Assembly (NCBI GenBank): GCA_002383485.1
Contig: DFYY01000023.1
Location: 31,436-55,395, forward strand
Length of the DNA: 23,960 bases
Source: Bacteroidales bacterium UBA4070
Lineage (GTDB): Bacteria > Bacteroidota > Bacteroidia > Bacteroidales > VadinHA17
Direction of reading: 5' to 3'
The position numbers and the translations under genes are program-made. Under the pieces are notes generated by a model. It was not told the DNA's origin, did not search any database, and saw nothing but the letters and a program-made list of their open reading frames with translations. Positions 7,827 through 15,179 of this stretch are shown piece after piece. How positions within the stretch are numbered: position 1 is the stretch's first letter; each line of letters starts with the position of its first letter.

Positions 7827-8675
7827 TTATTTGTTTCTGCTTCGTACGAGCGAAAGCCATGCCAGTGCATACCTGCGTCCCATCGCTCTCTGAGACGGGC
7901 CGTCAAAATGTACCTTGTCCTCCTTAGGGGTAGTGCCGAAGGAGTGTACAAGCATTGCATCCGGGTCCTCATCCGTTATGGCTGAAATGATATCATTTAT
8001 CTGAAGGTACTCCAGCCTGTTCTTTTCAACGCCGGGGAAAAGACCCAGTTCACCTGCAATTATCGGCAATTCCGGATCTCCGGCAACTTTGCGGAAGAAT
8101 GCAAAGAGAGCTTCAGTATTTTCCCTGTAGTGAGGCAGCTTTTCGGCAGTAGCATCAGACTCGCCCTGGTGCCATATTACACCCTTAACGGTGCCGTATT
8201 CCATCGCCCACCTGATCTTGTCGGTCAGGTTGCTTTTCAGCCTCACACCATTGCAGACCGAATCACTCAGCCAGTCATCTGTGGAGCTGCCTCCGACGGC
8301 ACAGGGTATCAGCCCGATATAAATATCTTCATCAAGCTCCTTTATCAGCGCCCTGGCAAACGCCAGCCCGGGTCCCAGTCCCGTGAGTGCCGGCTGGTAG
8401 AGCTGCAGCGGTTCTTTTGCCAGAGCCCACCGTTTATCCGGTGTCACAGTAAAGATACGAGGATGGGGTATCGTGTCAGAGGGTTCCACCAGGCCCCTGC
8501 CGGCCATGTTTGACTGCCCCGCCAGCACGAAGAGCCATACCCTGTCAGCCGGTGGCATCTGTTCAACATATTCAGTGGTGCGCGGGAACGAGAGGGTTCG
8601 CCCCTCCTGCGCCATACCCCTGGAAGCGGCAGCAAATACCGCAAGACAGATGAATATCCTGATCAGCGACCTCAT
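7827..8675 (-). CDS. SGNH-type carbohydrate esterase (sialate O-acetylesterase-like)
   Basis: Secreted esterase of 282 residues with a Sec signal peptide over about residues 1-22. Block I of the SGNH/sialate O-acetylesterase family is L-A-G-Q-S-N-M-A-G-R-G with the nucleophile Ser55. The block with the oxyanion Gly is C-A-V-G-G-S-S near 125, W-H-Q-G-E-S-D-A near 168 is the family hallmark, and D-K-V-H-F near 253-257 supplies the catalytic Asp/His. Length is normal for single-domain members. These enzymes remove O-acetyl groups from sugars such as sialic acid or xylose units. Here it may strip O-acetyl decorations so that the lyase or GH20 enzymes can act. It follows the GH20 lipoprotein gene with only 1 nt between stop and start. 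Family secure, substrate unknown. Confidence 0.9.
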   Translation of the reverse strand: MRSLIRIFICLAVFAAASRGMAQEGRTLSFPRTTEYVEQMPPADRVWLFVLAGQSNMAGRGLVEPSDTIPHPRIFTVTPDKRWALAKEPLQLYQPALTGLGPGLAFARALIKELDEDIYIGLIPCAVGGSSTDDWLSDSVCNGVRLKSNLTDKIRWAMEYGTVKGVIWHQGESDATAEKLPHYRENTEALFAFFRKVAGDPELPIIAGELGLFPGVEKNRLEYLQINDIISAITDEDPDAMLVHSFGTTPKEDKVHFDGPSQRAMGRRYALAWLSLVRSRNK

Positions 8676-8676
8676 G

Positions 8677-10281
8677 CTACAGTGTCCTGTTTCCCGTCAG
8701 CCTCCTGTGCAGCAGCATCAGCTTCCGGTTTCTGATCATGTTCTGCTGCTCTATCTCCGTCTCGTGCAGGTAGCCCCTGTTCAGCTTCGCAAAGCGCCTG
8801 TCAAGATCGTTCGTCTCCACTATAAGTGTCTCAAGATCTGCAACAACGCCAGCTCTGTCATCCGCCGAAAAATCAGGTGCATTGAAACGCGCCTCTGCCT
8901 CCTTGAACTTAAGATAGTGCAGCCTGATATCGAGCATCAGCCTGAAGTGTTCAAACTCATCCCTGTTTGTTACCAGATTAAGTCTCTTCATCTTTTCGAC
9001 AGCGGCCTCCACCGTTTCCCGCATGGCGGTTATTGAAGGTGATGATGCCGGTTTGCCGCTCACAATCAGCTCCGGAGGGATTGTGAGTGTCTCCCAGAAA
9101 AGCTCCCCGTCAGATTCTGAAAGACCAAATCGCTCTGCGGCATAGCGAAGGACAAAACCGTGCGGATCCAATGGCTCCGGAGTGTTAAGCGCCTCTGCAT
9201 AGGAGGCCAGCAGTATCCTGAATCCCGAGAGGGGCCAGGTGTTCCTTACCTGCTCCATGTCAGTTACCTCGTAGTTCACATCCCAGGTAAAACCGTAAAG
9301 GCCCGAGGTTGACCATGAGGTCATAACTATCCCCGTGTAACCTGCCTCACGGGAGTAGGGAATGAAGTCGCGCTGGTTGTTGAGATGCTTCTCCCAGCAG
9401 GTGACATAGTAGTTGTCAGGATGACTTCGGATGGAGGGCGAGCCCCAGAATTCAAGTCCCTGTTCCTGCAGTGCCGCAATATTGCCAAAATAATTTGTCT
9501 TCCATCCGTAGTTCCAGTCGATGAAGATAGTCTCCTCAGGCATCTCAGAAGCTGCCTCCGGGTATTTGAGGAGAATATCGGCCCACATTACCGGTTTCTT
9601 GCCCAGGCTGATAACGATGTCACACATCATCTTCATGTAGTCAACAAAGAGTTTAGACTTCCCCTCGGTGGCGGCCTTCAGTGAGCAGGCCGGGCAATGG
9701 CCGAGAAGGTATGTTTCATCACCGCCGATGTGGATATAGTCTGACCGGTGCATTTCAGCCATATCTGCAAACAGGTCTGCAAACAGAAGACTGTCACCCT
9801 CTTCCTTCAGAGGACAGAGCTGCGATATCTCCTTCCGGTCCTCCCTGAGATCACTGTACCTGTCATGCCTCAGTATGTATTCCACATGTCCGAAGCACTG
9901 CTGAAGGGGAATGACATCAATACCGAGGGCCTCGCAGTAATCAACGAAGGCTCTGACCTCATCGCGGGTGTAAGCCAGCTCATTTGAGACTGTTGCATTA
10001 TTCTGATAGGGATAGGATGCCTCCCACTCCATCACCAGGGTATTCATCCCGAAGGCTGCCAGTTCATCAGCCAGTGCCTTCAGTGCATCCATTGTCATTA
10101 CCTGTATCCTCAGATCGACGTGAAATCCCCTCACCTTGAATTGATTGTCCTCCATCAACGGGATGCTCTTCACCTGCTGTGCCTGCGGTTCTGCATTACG
10201 GCATCCTGCCAGCAGTGAAAGGACGACAACGGTCGCCAGGAGCGAAGCCTGGATATTACTCATAATCTGTCTGTTCTTCAT
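8677..10281 (-). CDS. GH20-family hexosaminidase-like lipoprotein (variant without the usual N-terminal domain)
   Basis: Periplasmic or surface lipoprotein of 534 residues from the chosen ATG at 10281, with lipobox L-L-A-G-C (Cys27). The open frame extends upstream to 10383, but that part overlaps the lyase gene and would bury the signal peptide 40 residues in; an ATG at 10263 is the other option. After only ~20 linker residues the catalytic barrel begins (R-G-F-H-V-D-L-R near 51). It lacks the alpha/beta GH20b domain found in the operon's other GH20. Y-I-H-I-G-G-D-E-T carries the catalytic Asp188-Glu189, followed by a C-P-A-C pair. The C-terminal 100 residues are helical and charged. It probably cleaves terminal beta-HexNAc, perhaps from oligosaccharides made by the neighbouring lyase. 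It starts 19 nt after the lyase stop. Family likely, specificity unknown. Confidence 0.85.
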   Translation of the reverse strand: MKNRQIMSNIQASLLATVVVLSLLAGCRNAEPQAQQVKSIPLMEDNQFKVRGFHVDLRIQVMTMDALKALADELAAFGMNTLVMEWEASYPYQNNATVSNELAYTRDEVRAFVDYCEALGIDVIPLQQCFGHVEYILRHDRYSDLREDRKEISQLCPLKEEGDSLLFADLFADMAEMHRSDYIHIGGDETYLLGHCPACSLKAATEGKSKLFVDYMKMMCDIVISLGKKPVMWADILLKYPEAASEMPEETIFIDWNYGWKTNYFGNIAALQEQGLEFWGSPSIRSHPDNYYVTCWEKHLNNQRDFIPYSREAGYTGIVMTSWSTSGLYGFTWDVNYEVTDMEQVRNTWPLSGFRILLASYAEALNTPEPLDPHGFVLRYAAERFGLSESDGELFWETLTIPPELIVSGKPASSPSITAMRETVEAAVEKMKRLNLVTNRDEFEHFRLMLDIRLHYLKFKEAEARFNAPDFSADDRAGVVADLETLIVETNDLDRRFAKLNRGYLHETEIEQQNMIRNRKLMLLHRRLTGNRTL

Positions 10282-10300
10282 GCGTCCGGGTATTTCTGGT

Positions 10301-12205
10301 TCAGATAAGTCTGACTGCTCCGGCTGATAAGGAGATGCGGGTTCTGACACCGGAGCCGTCAGTGACGGTGATCCGCGTGACACCCTTCCTCGTCCTGCTC
10401 TTCACCGTTGCTCCGGTCCCGTCTCCACCGGACGGTATGACCAGGAGGTGCGACTCCAGGTTTCCGGTGGCGCGGAGGTTCAGTGAAGCAACCGGCGCAT
10501 CTGTTGTACGGCCTTTTATGCTCACCATGCCGGTTCCGGTAAAAAATCTGCCTTCTCCGATGGTGTCGGCAGCAAAAAGCTCTGTCACCCTGTCTGTTTT
10601 TATCCTCAGCAACCTGCCTGACGGGTCTGCAGTCAACTCCGACGGCGGGAAATGTAAAAGTATCTCATAGCTATGATCTCCTGCGGCCTCGAAACTATCG
10701 CTTATAACAGCAAAGAGGCCTTTGACAAGAGTGATTCTCCGGCTCCAGCGAACAGAAGCATTTGTTTGCTCTTCCGGCGGTGATATCATTGAAACCGTTG
10801 ATATTTCATTGCCGGGAACCAACCCGGTGATCCTGTTGGGAGTCTCCCTTCTCGGGACCCATAGCAGCGACGAAGAAGTTGCCGCCTCGGTAACTCCGTC
10901 TATTATCACTGTGTTGTGTGCACCGGTTGTGCGGTACCAGGTCACCAGTTCAGGTTCATCATAGTTGCAGCATCCGCTGTCAATGAGCAGTGGCGACCCG
11001 CCATGCCAGAGTTCAAACCCCAGCCTGCCGGCATGGGCATGAGCTCCGATCACCGAGGCGGGATTGGCAAGAACATACCATCCTTTCCGGCCTCCGTCCC
11101 TCATTACAGCCACCTGAGTGTCCGGAAAACCGGCAATACCTCTGGCCGGAGCTACTGCCATCACGCCTGTTATCTCATTTATTGTATCCAGGATAGCCCT
11201 TACCGGCATCTCGTATGAATCATTCACCTGTGGCACGGTGCCGTCAGGTCTCTCCACAGCGGCCAGGTAATTTGCCATCTTTTTCAGCATAGGGAGTGAA
11301 TTCACAGGCGGCTCCAGGCCATTGGCTGTACACAGCAGGAAGGCGTCCCGGAAAATATGTGCCTGGAACGGGTAATATCCGAACATCTGCTCAACGTTTC
11401 CGCCGTCAGCATAAAATGCGTTTGCCAGATGGTGATTGAGAATTATCATTGCCTTGCGGCGAAGCTCTGCTGCCTCCTCCAGTTGCGGGAAGAGGACTCC
11501 CAGGTAAAGCATCGCCAGCCCGCCGTGCGACTGGTGGTTGAACTCATTCAGCTTCGCCTGCCCGAAGCCGGTAAGCAGGATGTGGGCATGCTCCTTAAGA
11601 GTATCCTTTATAAGTCCCTTTTCCTCCTCCGTCAATCCCTTTTCCCCAAGGTAATAACACCATGAGTAATGGATTGAGCGCCACGCCACCTGCATGTCAC
11701 GCCAGTTAAAAGTAGTTCGGTGCGAGTCAGGCAGCCGCGGATTGTCTGCTATCCACTGCCTTATGATGCGCATCATGTCATCAAGATATGACCTTTCTCC
11801 GGTCAGACGATACATCCTGGCAAAAGAAGGAAGGAAATAGAACCTGTTGAGCCATACACTCTTTTCCAGCTCACTTCTTTCATACCTCCTCCAGTCGACG
11901 GGATCACCGTAGACCTCTGACAGTACTCCTTTCCTGATTGCAGCCACGATCTTCTCATCCTCCTCCGTTCCAAGGACAGCCATCTGAATAAACTTACCCC
12001 CCTGATCCTTCGGGACGTAATCGCCAAAGTTGTACAGGGGAACATACTTCATAAAAGGGAAAACCGGGGAGTCAGCCCCGGGCAGACCAAAGAAGAGTTG
12101 TCTGAAGGCATCTGCCGGAGCAGCGTTTATGGTCAGTCCCCCCAGTGCAGCACCGGCAGTGCCCACAAACACATTTCTTATGAATCTTCGTCTTCCTCCG
12201 CTCAT
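10301..12205 (-). CDS. Heparinase II/III-family polysaccharide lyase
   Basis: Exported polysaccharide lyase of 634 residues. These enzymes cleave the HexNAc-uronate bond of glycosaminoglycan-like chains or the uronate linkages of alginate by beta-elimination. Residues 50-340 form the all-alpha toroid, with Asn223 in N-E-F-N-H-Q-S-H-G-G and Tyr277/Tyr278 in G-Y-Y-P-F-Q, the positions of the neutralising Asn and catalytic Tyr. The beta-sandwich half starts at G-A-H-A-H-A-G (His389/His391), the family's S-x-H-x-H-A metal and catalytic region, and continues with L-L-I-D-S-G and T-G-A-H-N-T-V (His430). The N-terminus is G-G-R-R-R-F-I-R followed by a small-residue-rich hydrophobic stretch, so export may use the Tat route; there is no lipobox. 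It lies 18 nt after nagB. No sulfatase or unsaturated-uronyl hydrolase gene is nearby, so a non-sulfated substrate is an inference. Family is clear, polymer is not. Confidence 0.88.
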   Translation of the reverse strand: MSGGRRRFIRNVFVGTAGAALGGLTINAAPADAFRQLFFGLPGADSPVFPFMKYVPLYNFGDYVPKDQGGKFIQMAVLGTEEDEKIVAAIRKGVLSEVYGDPVDWRRYERSELEKSVWLNRFYFLPSFARMYRLTGERSYLDDMMRIIRQWIADNPRLPDSHRTTFNWRDMQVAWRSIHYSWCYYLGEKGLTEEEKGLIKDTLKEHAHILLTGFGQAKLNEFNHQSHGGLAMLYLGVLFPQLEEAAELRRKAMIILNHHLANAFYADGGNVEQMFGYYPFQAHIFRDAFLLCTANGLEPPVNSLPMLKKMANYLAAVERPDGTVPQVNDSYEMPVRAILDTINEITGVMAVAPARGIAGFPDTQVAVMRDGGRKGWYVLANPASVIGAHAHAGRLGFELWHGGSPLLIDSGCCNYDEPELVTWYRTTGAHNTVIIDGVTEAATSSSLLWVPRRETPNRITGLVPGNEISTVSMISPPEEQTNASVRWSRRITLVKGLFAVISDSFEAAGDHSYEILLHFPPSELTADPSGRLLRIKTDRVTELFAADTIGEGRFFTGTGMVSIKGRTTDAPVASLNLRATGNLESHLLVIPSGGDGTGATVKSRTRKGVTRITVTDGSGVRTRISLSAGAVRLI

Positions 12206-12223
12206 CCCATAAACTTAATTATT

Positions 12224-12979
12224 TTACTGATCTCCAAAAGAATCCCTGTCGAAATAAAAGCTGCAGTCAGGGTGCATCTGCAGTACTGAAGCGGGACATG
12301 CAGGAGTGACAGGGCCGTTGAGGGTGTTATAAACAGCCTCTCTCTTGCTGCGGCCCGGCACCACGCAGAAGAGGTGCGAGGCATTAAAAATGACAGGTAT
12401 TGTAAGTGTAAGTGCCTTCTCAGGCACCTCCTGGAGTGTTGTAAAACAACCCTCATTAACCTGTTGCATGCGGCATGAACGGTCAAGGGATACCTCCTTG
12501 ACAACAAGTTCATCGTTGAAGTCAGCCACCGGCGGGTCATTGAATGCAATATGACCGTTCTCACCGATTCCCAGGCAGATTATATCGAGAGGTGCCTCAC
12601 TGATAAGGGCGGCGTAACGCAACGCTTCTGTAACCGTATCGGTATTTCCGTTAATAAGGTGTACCTTCTTTATCCTGACTTTATCAAAGAGCCTTCGCTG
12701 CAAATACTTTGAGAAGAGCTGTTCTGCTCCTCCGTTGAGTCCGATATATTCATCCATATGAAAAGCGGTGACCCTTCCCCAGTCAATCATTTCTGATTCT
12801 GCAAGGTAATCGAGCATCTCATTCTGTGAAGGAGCAGCTGCAAAGACCATCCTCACCTCATCCTTAATCTTCAGCAGGCCGGCCACCCGGGCCTCGACAT
12901 CCCTTCCGGCAGCCCGGCCCATCTCGTCCCTTGTGGAAAAGACATTGACATTAAGGTGTTTATATCTGTTAATCTTCAT
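12224..12979 (-). CDS. nagB: Glucosamine-6-phosphate deaminase-type protein (NagB-like, divergent subgroup)
   Basis: Cytoplasmic protein of 251 residues in the NagB/6-phosphogluconolactonase fold. The expected reaction is GlcN-6-P to fructose-6-P and ammonia. F-H-M-D-E-Y-I-G-L has the catalytic Asp76 (Asp72 in E. coli), and G-I-G-E-N-G-H-I-A-F-N-D-P has the ring-opening His143. Three sites differ from E. coli NagB: the phosphate loop G-L-P-T-G-G-T-P is replaced by F-A-A-A-P-S-Q-N; Asp141 becomes Asn; and Glu148 becomes Asp. These changes point to a distinct subgroup, and substrate or regulation may differ. It is first in the catabolic half of the operon, 184 nt after the FAS1 gene across a large inverted repeat. 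The E. coli allosteric C-terminal extension is absent. Fold certain, activity probable. Confidence 0.85.
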   Translation of the reverse strand: MKINRYKHLNVNVFSTRDEMGRAAGRDVEARVAGLLKIKDEVRMVFAAAPSQNEMLDYLAESEMIDWGRVTAFHMDEYIGLNGGAEQLFSKYLQRRLFDKVRIKKVHLINGNTDTVTEALRYAALISEAPLDIICLGIGENGHIAFNDPPVADFNDELVVKEVSLDRSCRMQQVNEGCFTTLQEVPEKALTLTIPVIFNASHLFCVVPGRSKREAVYNTLNGPVTPACPASVLQMHPDCSFYFDRDSFGDQ

Positions 12980-13067
12980 TGCGATTAAGCATTAGTTCAC
13001 GGCCCGGCATTGGACATCGGACCACGCCAAAAAAAACTCACTACCAACAGGAAAATTTTCAAAGAAT

Positions 13068-13119
13068 CAGATGGGTGATTTCTCCCTTTATCCAATCACC
13101 CTTTTGAAATCCCCATCTG
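13068..13119 (-). promoter_or_regulatory. Large inverted repeat between the FAS1 gene and nagB (possible attenuator or mRNA-processing stem)
   Basis: The only long gap within the operon (12980-13163) holds CAGATGGGTGATT at 13068-13080. Its complement is split in two: AATCACCC at 13094-13101 and CCCATCTG at 13112-13119. The arms can form one of two alternative stems, or one long bulged stem, in the minus-strand transcript. The downstream side lacks a clean U run (ATTCTTTGAAAATTTT follows), so it is not a textbook terminator. No TAnnTTTG promoter element was seen on the minus strand in this gap. A role in lowering or stabilising expression between the susCD part and the enzyme part is inference. 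Confidence 0.5.
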
Positions 13120-13163
13120 ATCTTCAACCTTAAAACAAACCTGTTTTACTATGAAACCAAACC

Positions 13164-13751
13164 TCAGATCGACAGATATACAACATCCGCCGTAACATGA
13201 ATTACTCCGTTTGTAGGCTCGATATTGGATGTGATAATCGTCCAGTTCTTCTTTGTCCCCTGGTTGATAACTCCCTGGTAACTTGTGTTATGGGAAAGGT
13301 ACATGACCGATCCGCTCTCAGTCGGGTAGGCTATCGGGTTATTGCTCGGGAGCAGTTCCGGGTCAGTGAAGATGACCTTTGCATTGACTATATGATACTT
13401 GAGCACAGACTCGAGCGTGGCAACGGGAATAGCCGCAATATTGGCAAAGCTGTTGGTCTTCATGTAAGCCCTGAAGGCACTGTTCCTGGGAAGGATGTAG
13501 GTTCTGACCATTGTACCGGAATATAGGCTCTGAAGTCCCGTAGCAGTTATTGCTTCTTCCATCAGCGAGAGGGAGTCAGTTGTCTGGATGAATTCCCAGG
13601 CCGTCATATTAATTTTACCTCCCGGGTTGCCGTATTCGTATTCATAGTCGGGCTGTATCTCGCACGAGACGAGTATTGCAGCAATGGCAACCGGGGCAAG
13701 CAGCATTCTTATCAGCTGCATCTTTTTATTGCTTGTTATTTTGTTTTTCAT
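13164..13751 (-). CDS. FAS1 (fasciclin)-domain lipoprotein
   Basis: A 195-residue lipoprotein with lipobox I-L-V-S-C at Cys30, expected at the outer membrane. After a Tyr/Glu-rich linker and a glycine-rich turn it has one FAS1 domain over about 48-195. Landmarks are T-Y-I-L-P-R-N-S-A-F near 84 (equivalent to the T-x-F-A-P-x-N-x-A-F first motif), L-K-Y-H-I-V near 117 (the usual Y-H motif), and the closing N-G-V-I-H-V-T-A-D-V-V-Y-L. FAS1 domains are adhesion or ligand-binding modules with no known enzymatic role. The gene follows susD by 32 nt, where Bacteroidota loci usually encode a surface glycan-binding protein, so it may act as an accessory binding protein of the SusCD complex. The domain call is confident; the role is inferred from position. 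Confidence 0.85.
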   Translation of the reverse strand: MKNKITSNKKMQLIRMLLAPVAIAAILVSCEIQPDYEYEYGNPGGKINMTAWEFIQTTDSLSLMEEAITATGLQSLYSGTMVRTYILPRNSAFRAYMKTNSFANIAAIPVATLESVLKYHIVNAKVIFTDPELLPSNNPIAYPTESGSVMYLSHNTSYQGVINQGTKKNWTIITSNIEPTNGVIHVTADVVYLSI

Positions 13752-13783
13752 CTGAGTAATCTTTTATGATTAACACCTCGCTT

Positions 13784-15166
13784 CTATTGGTAGAACGGGT
13801 TCTGCAACAGGTTAGGGTTCTTGTTCAACGAGTTCTGGTGAATCGGCCACACGAGGTTGGCCTCACTGCTCAGCCCGTTTAATGGACCCATTGTTGATAT
13901 GGCTTTTCCGGTCCGTACAAGATCAAACCAGCGGTGCCCTTCGAAGCAGAGTTCAACGGATCTTTCATGCAGAATGGCTGACTCGAGGTCTCCGTACATT
14001 GCTATTGCATCATCCTCAGTATCAAATGCCGGCAGACCTGCGCGGGTTCTGACAGTATTCAGCAGCGAGAGTGCCTCATCTTTATTTGCCGTGCCTCCTA
14101 TCTTATTCAGTGCCTCAGCCCTGAGCAGCATGATATCAGCAAGCCTGATAAGTATAATATTCTGCTTGGCGGGTGTCGATATCTCGTCACTTACACCGCG
14201 GCCGAGATACTTCCATATGGCCTTCGGATCAGCCGGAATGGTATCATAGACAAAATCTTCCCTCTTGTCACCCTGTTCAATGGATGCCTTCCATTTGTTT
14301 GAGGGAGTATAGATGGCATAGGAGCCGACGGCATAGAGTGTTCTCAGTCCGTTTGTCTCCGTGTCATTGTATCCCACCTCGAAGATGCTCTCCTTTGAGT
14401 AGCTGTTTGAAAACATCTTTCCCCAGTCAGCTATCGGGACAAGTCCGTAGAGCGTATTGGACATTATTAGTGAGGATGTTGCAACTGCCTCCGGATACTT
14501 GTGCCTCCACATGTAAACATGGGTGAGGAGGCCATTGGCAGCTCCCTTCGTAAACATTATCCTGTCATTGTTGCTGTTGTACCTGTCAATGCAGTTCTCT
14601 ACTGCATATTTCAGATCCTCCTCAACCTGGTCAAGGATGGTCTCCTTGTCGGTCTTGCCAATGAAAATATCCTGATCCATTGATGTATATGGCTCAGTGA
14701 TGAATGGCACATCGCCCCATACCCGTACGAGGTAGAAATAAGCCAGGGCCCTGAGTGCGCGGGCCTGTCCTATCAGTTGCCTGCCGGTTACATTATCATC
14801 CTCGTATACATTGGGGATATACTTTATAGCATAGTTCGCACGGCTTACCATAGTATAAAGGGCCGTCCAGTCAGCCGAGGAGGCAGTGTTGGTAAGGTTG
14901 TTCGAGAGAAGGGTCAGGGATTCGCCTGTCTGTGCTGTCTGCACATTGTCAGCCCTGCCTTCGCCCCAGTAGCAGAAATTGAGCCTGAATACCGACTGTG
15001 CGGCATCATATATGCCGTATATGCCGGCCTGGGCATCCGCAGTGGTTTTGTAGAAACCTGATGCGGAGAAGCTGCTCACGGGATCCTTGTCAAGGATATC
15101 GGTACAGGCAGTCACCTGCATCAGCAGGATAACCGCTATTGCTGTTTTTAAATATCTTAATTTCAT
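13784..15166 (-). CDS. susD: SusD/RagB-family outer-membrane glycan-binding lipoprotein
   Basis: Partner lipoprotein that captures oligosaccharide at the cell surface and acts as the lid over the SusC channel. The start is ATG 15166, giving 460 residues with lipobox V-T-A-C at Cys21; an upstream in-frame ATG at 15202 lies inside the end of susC and would displace the signal peptide. Family landmarks are G-Q-A-R-A-L-R-A-L-A-Y-F-Y-L-V-R-V-W-G-D-V-P in the first half (TPR-like helices), then I-R-L-A-D-I-M-L-L-R-A-E-A-L-N and H-E-R-S-V-E-L-C-F-E-G-H-R-W-F-D-L-V-R near the C-terminus. It starts 13 nt after susC. Family assignment is secure; the glycan is not visible from sequence. Confidence 0.95.
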   Translation of the reverse strand: MKLRYLKTAIAVILLMQVTACTDILDKDPVSSFSASGFYKTTADAQAGIYGIYDAAQSVFRLNFCYWGEGRADNVQTAQTGESLTLLSNNLTNTASSADWTALYTMVSRANYAIKYIPNVYEDDNVTGRQLIGQARALRALAYFYLVRVWGDVPFITEPYTSMDQDIFIGKTDKETILDQVEEDLKYAVENCIDRYNSNNDRIMFTKGAANGLLTHVYMWRHKYPEAVATSSLIMSNTLYGLVPIADWGKMFSNSYSKESIFEVGYNDTETNGLRTLYAVGSYAIYTPSNKWKASIEQGDKREDFVYDTIPADPKAIWKYLGRGVSDEISTPAKQNIILIRLADIMLLRAEALNKIGGTANKDEALSLLNTVRTRAGLPAFDTEDDAIAMYGDLESAILHERSVELCFEGHRWFDLVRTGKAISTMGPLNGLSSEANLVWPIHQNSLNKNPNLLQNPFYQ

Positions 15167-15179
15167 AACTCGCTGTTTG

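Noticed and set aside
10282..10383. Upstream extension of the GH20 lipoprotein gene
   Set aside because: It would overlap the lyase gene and place 34 polar residues before the lipoprotein signal; ATG 10281 gives a normal signal.
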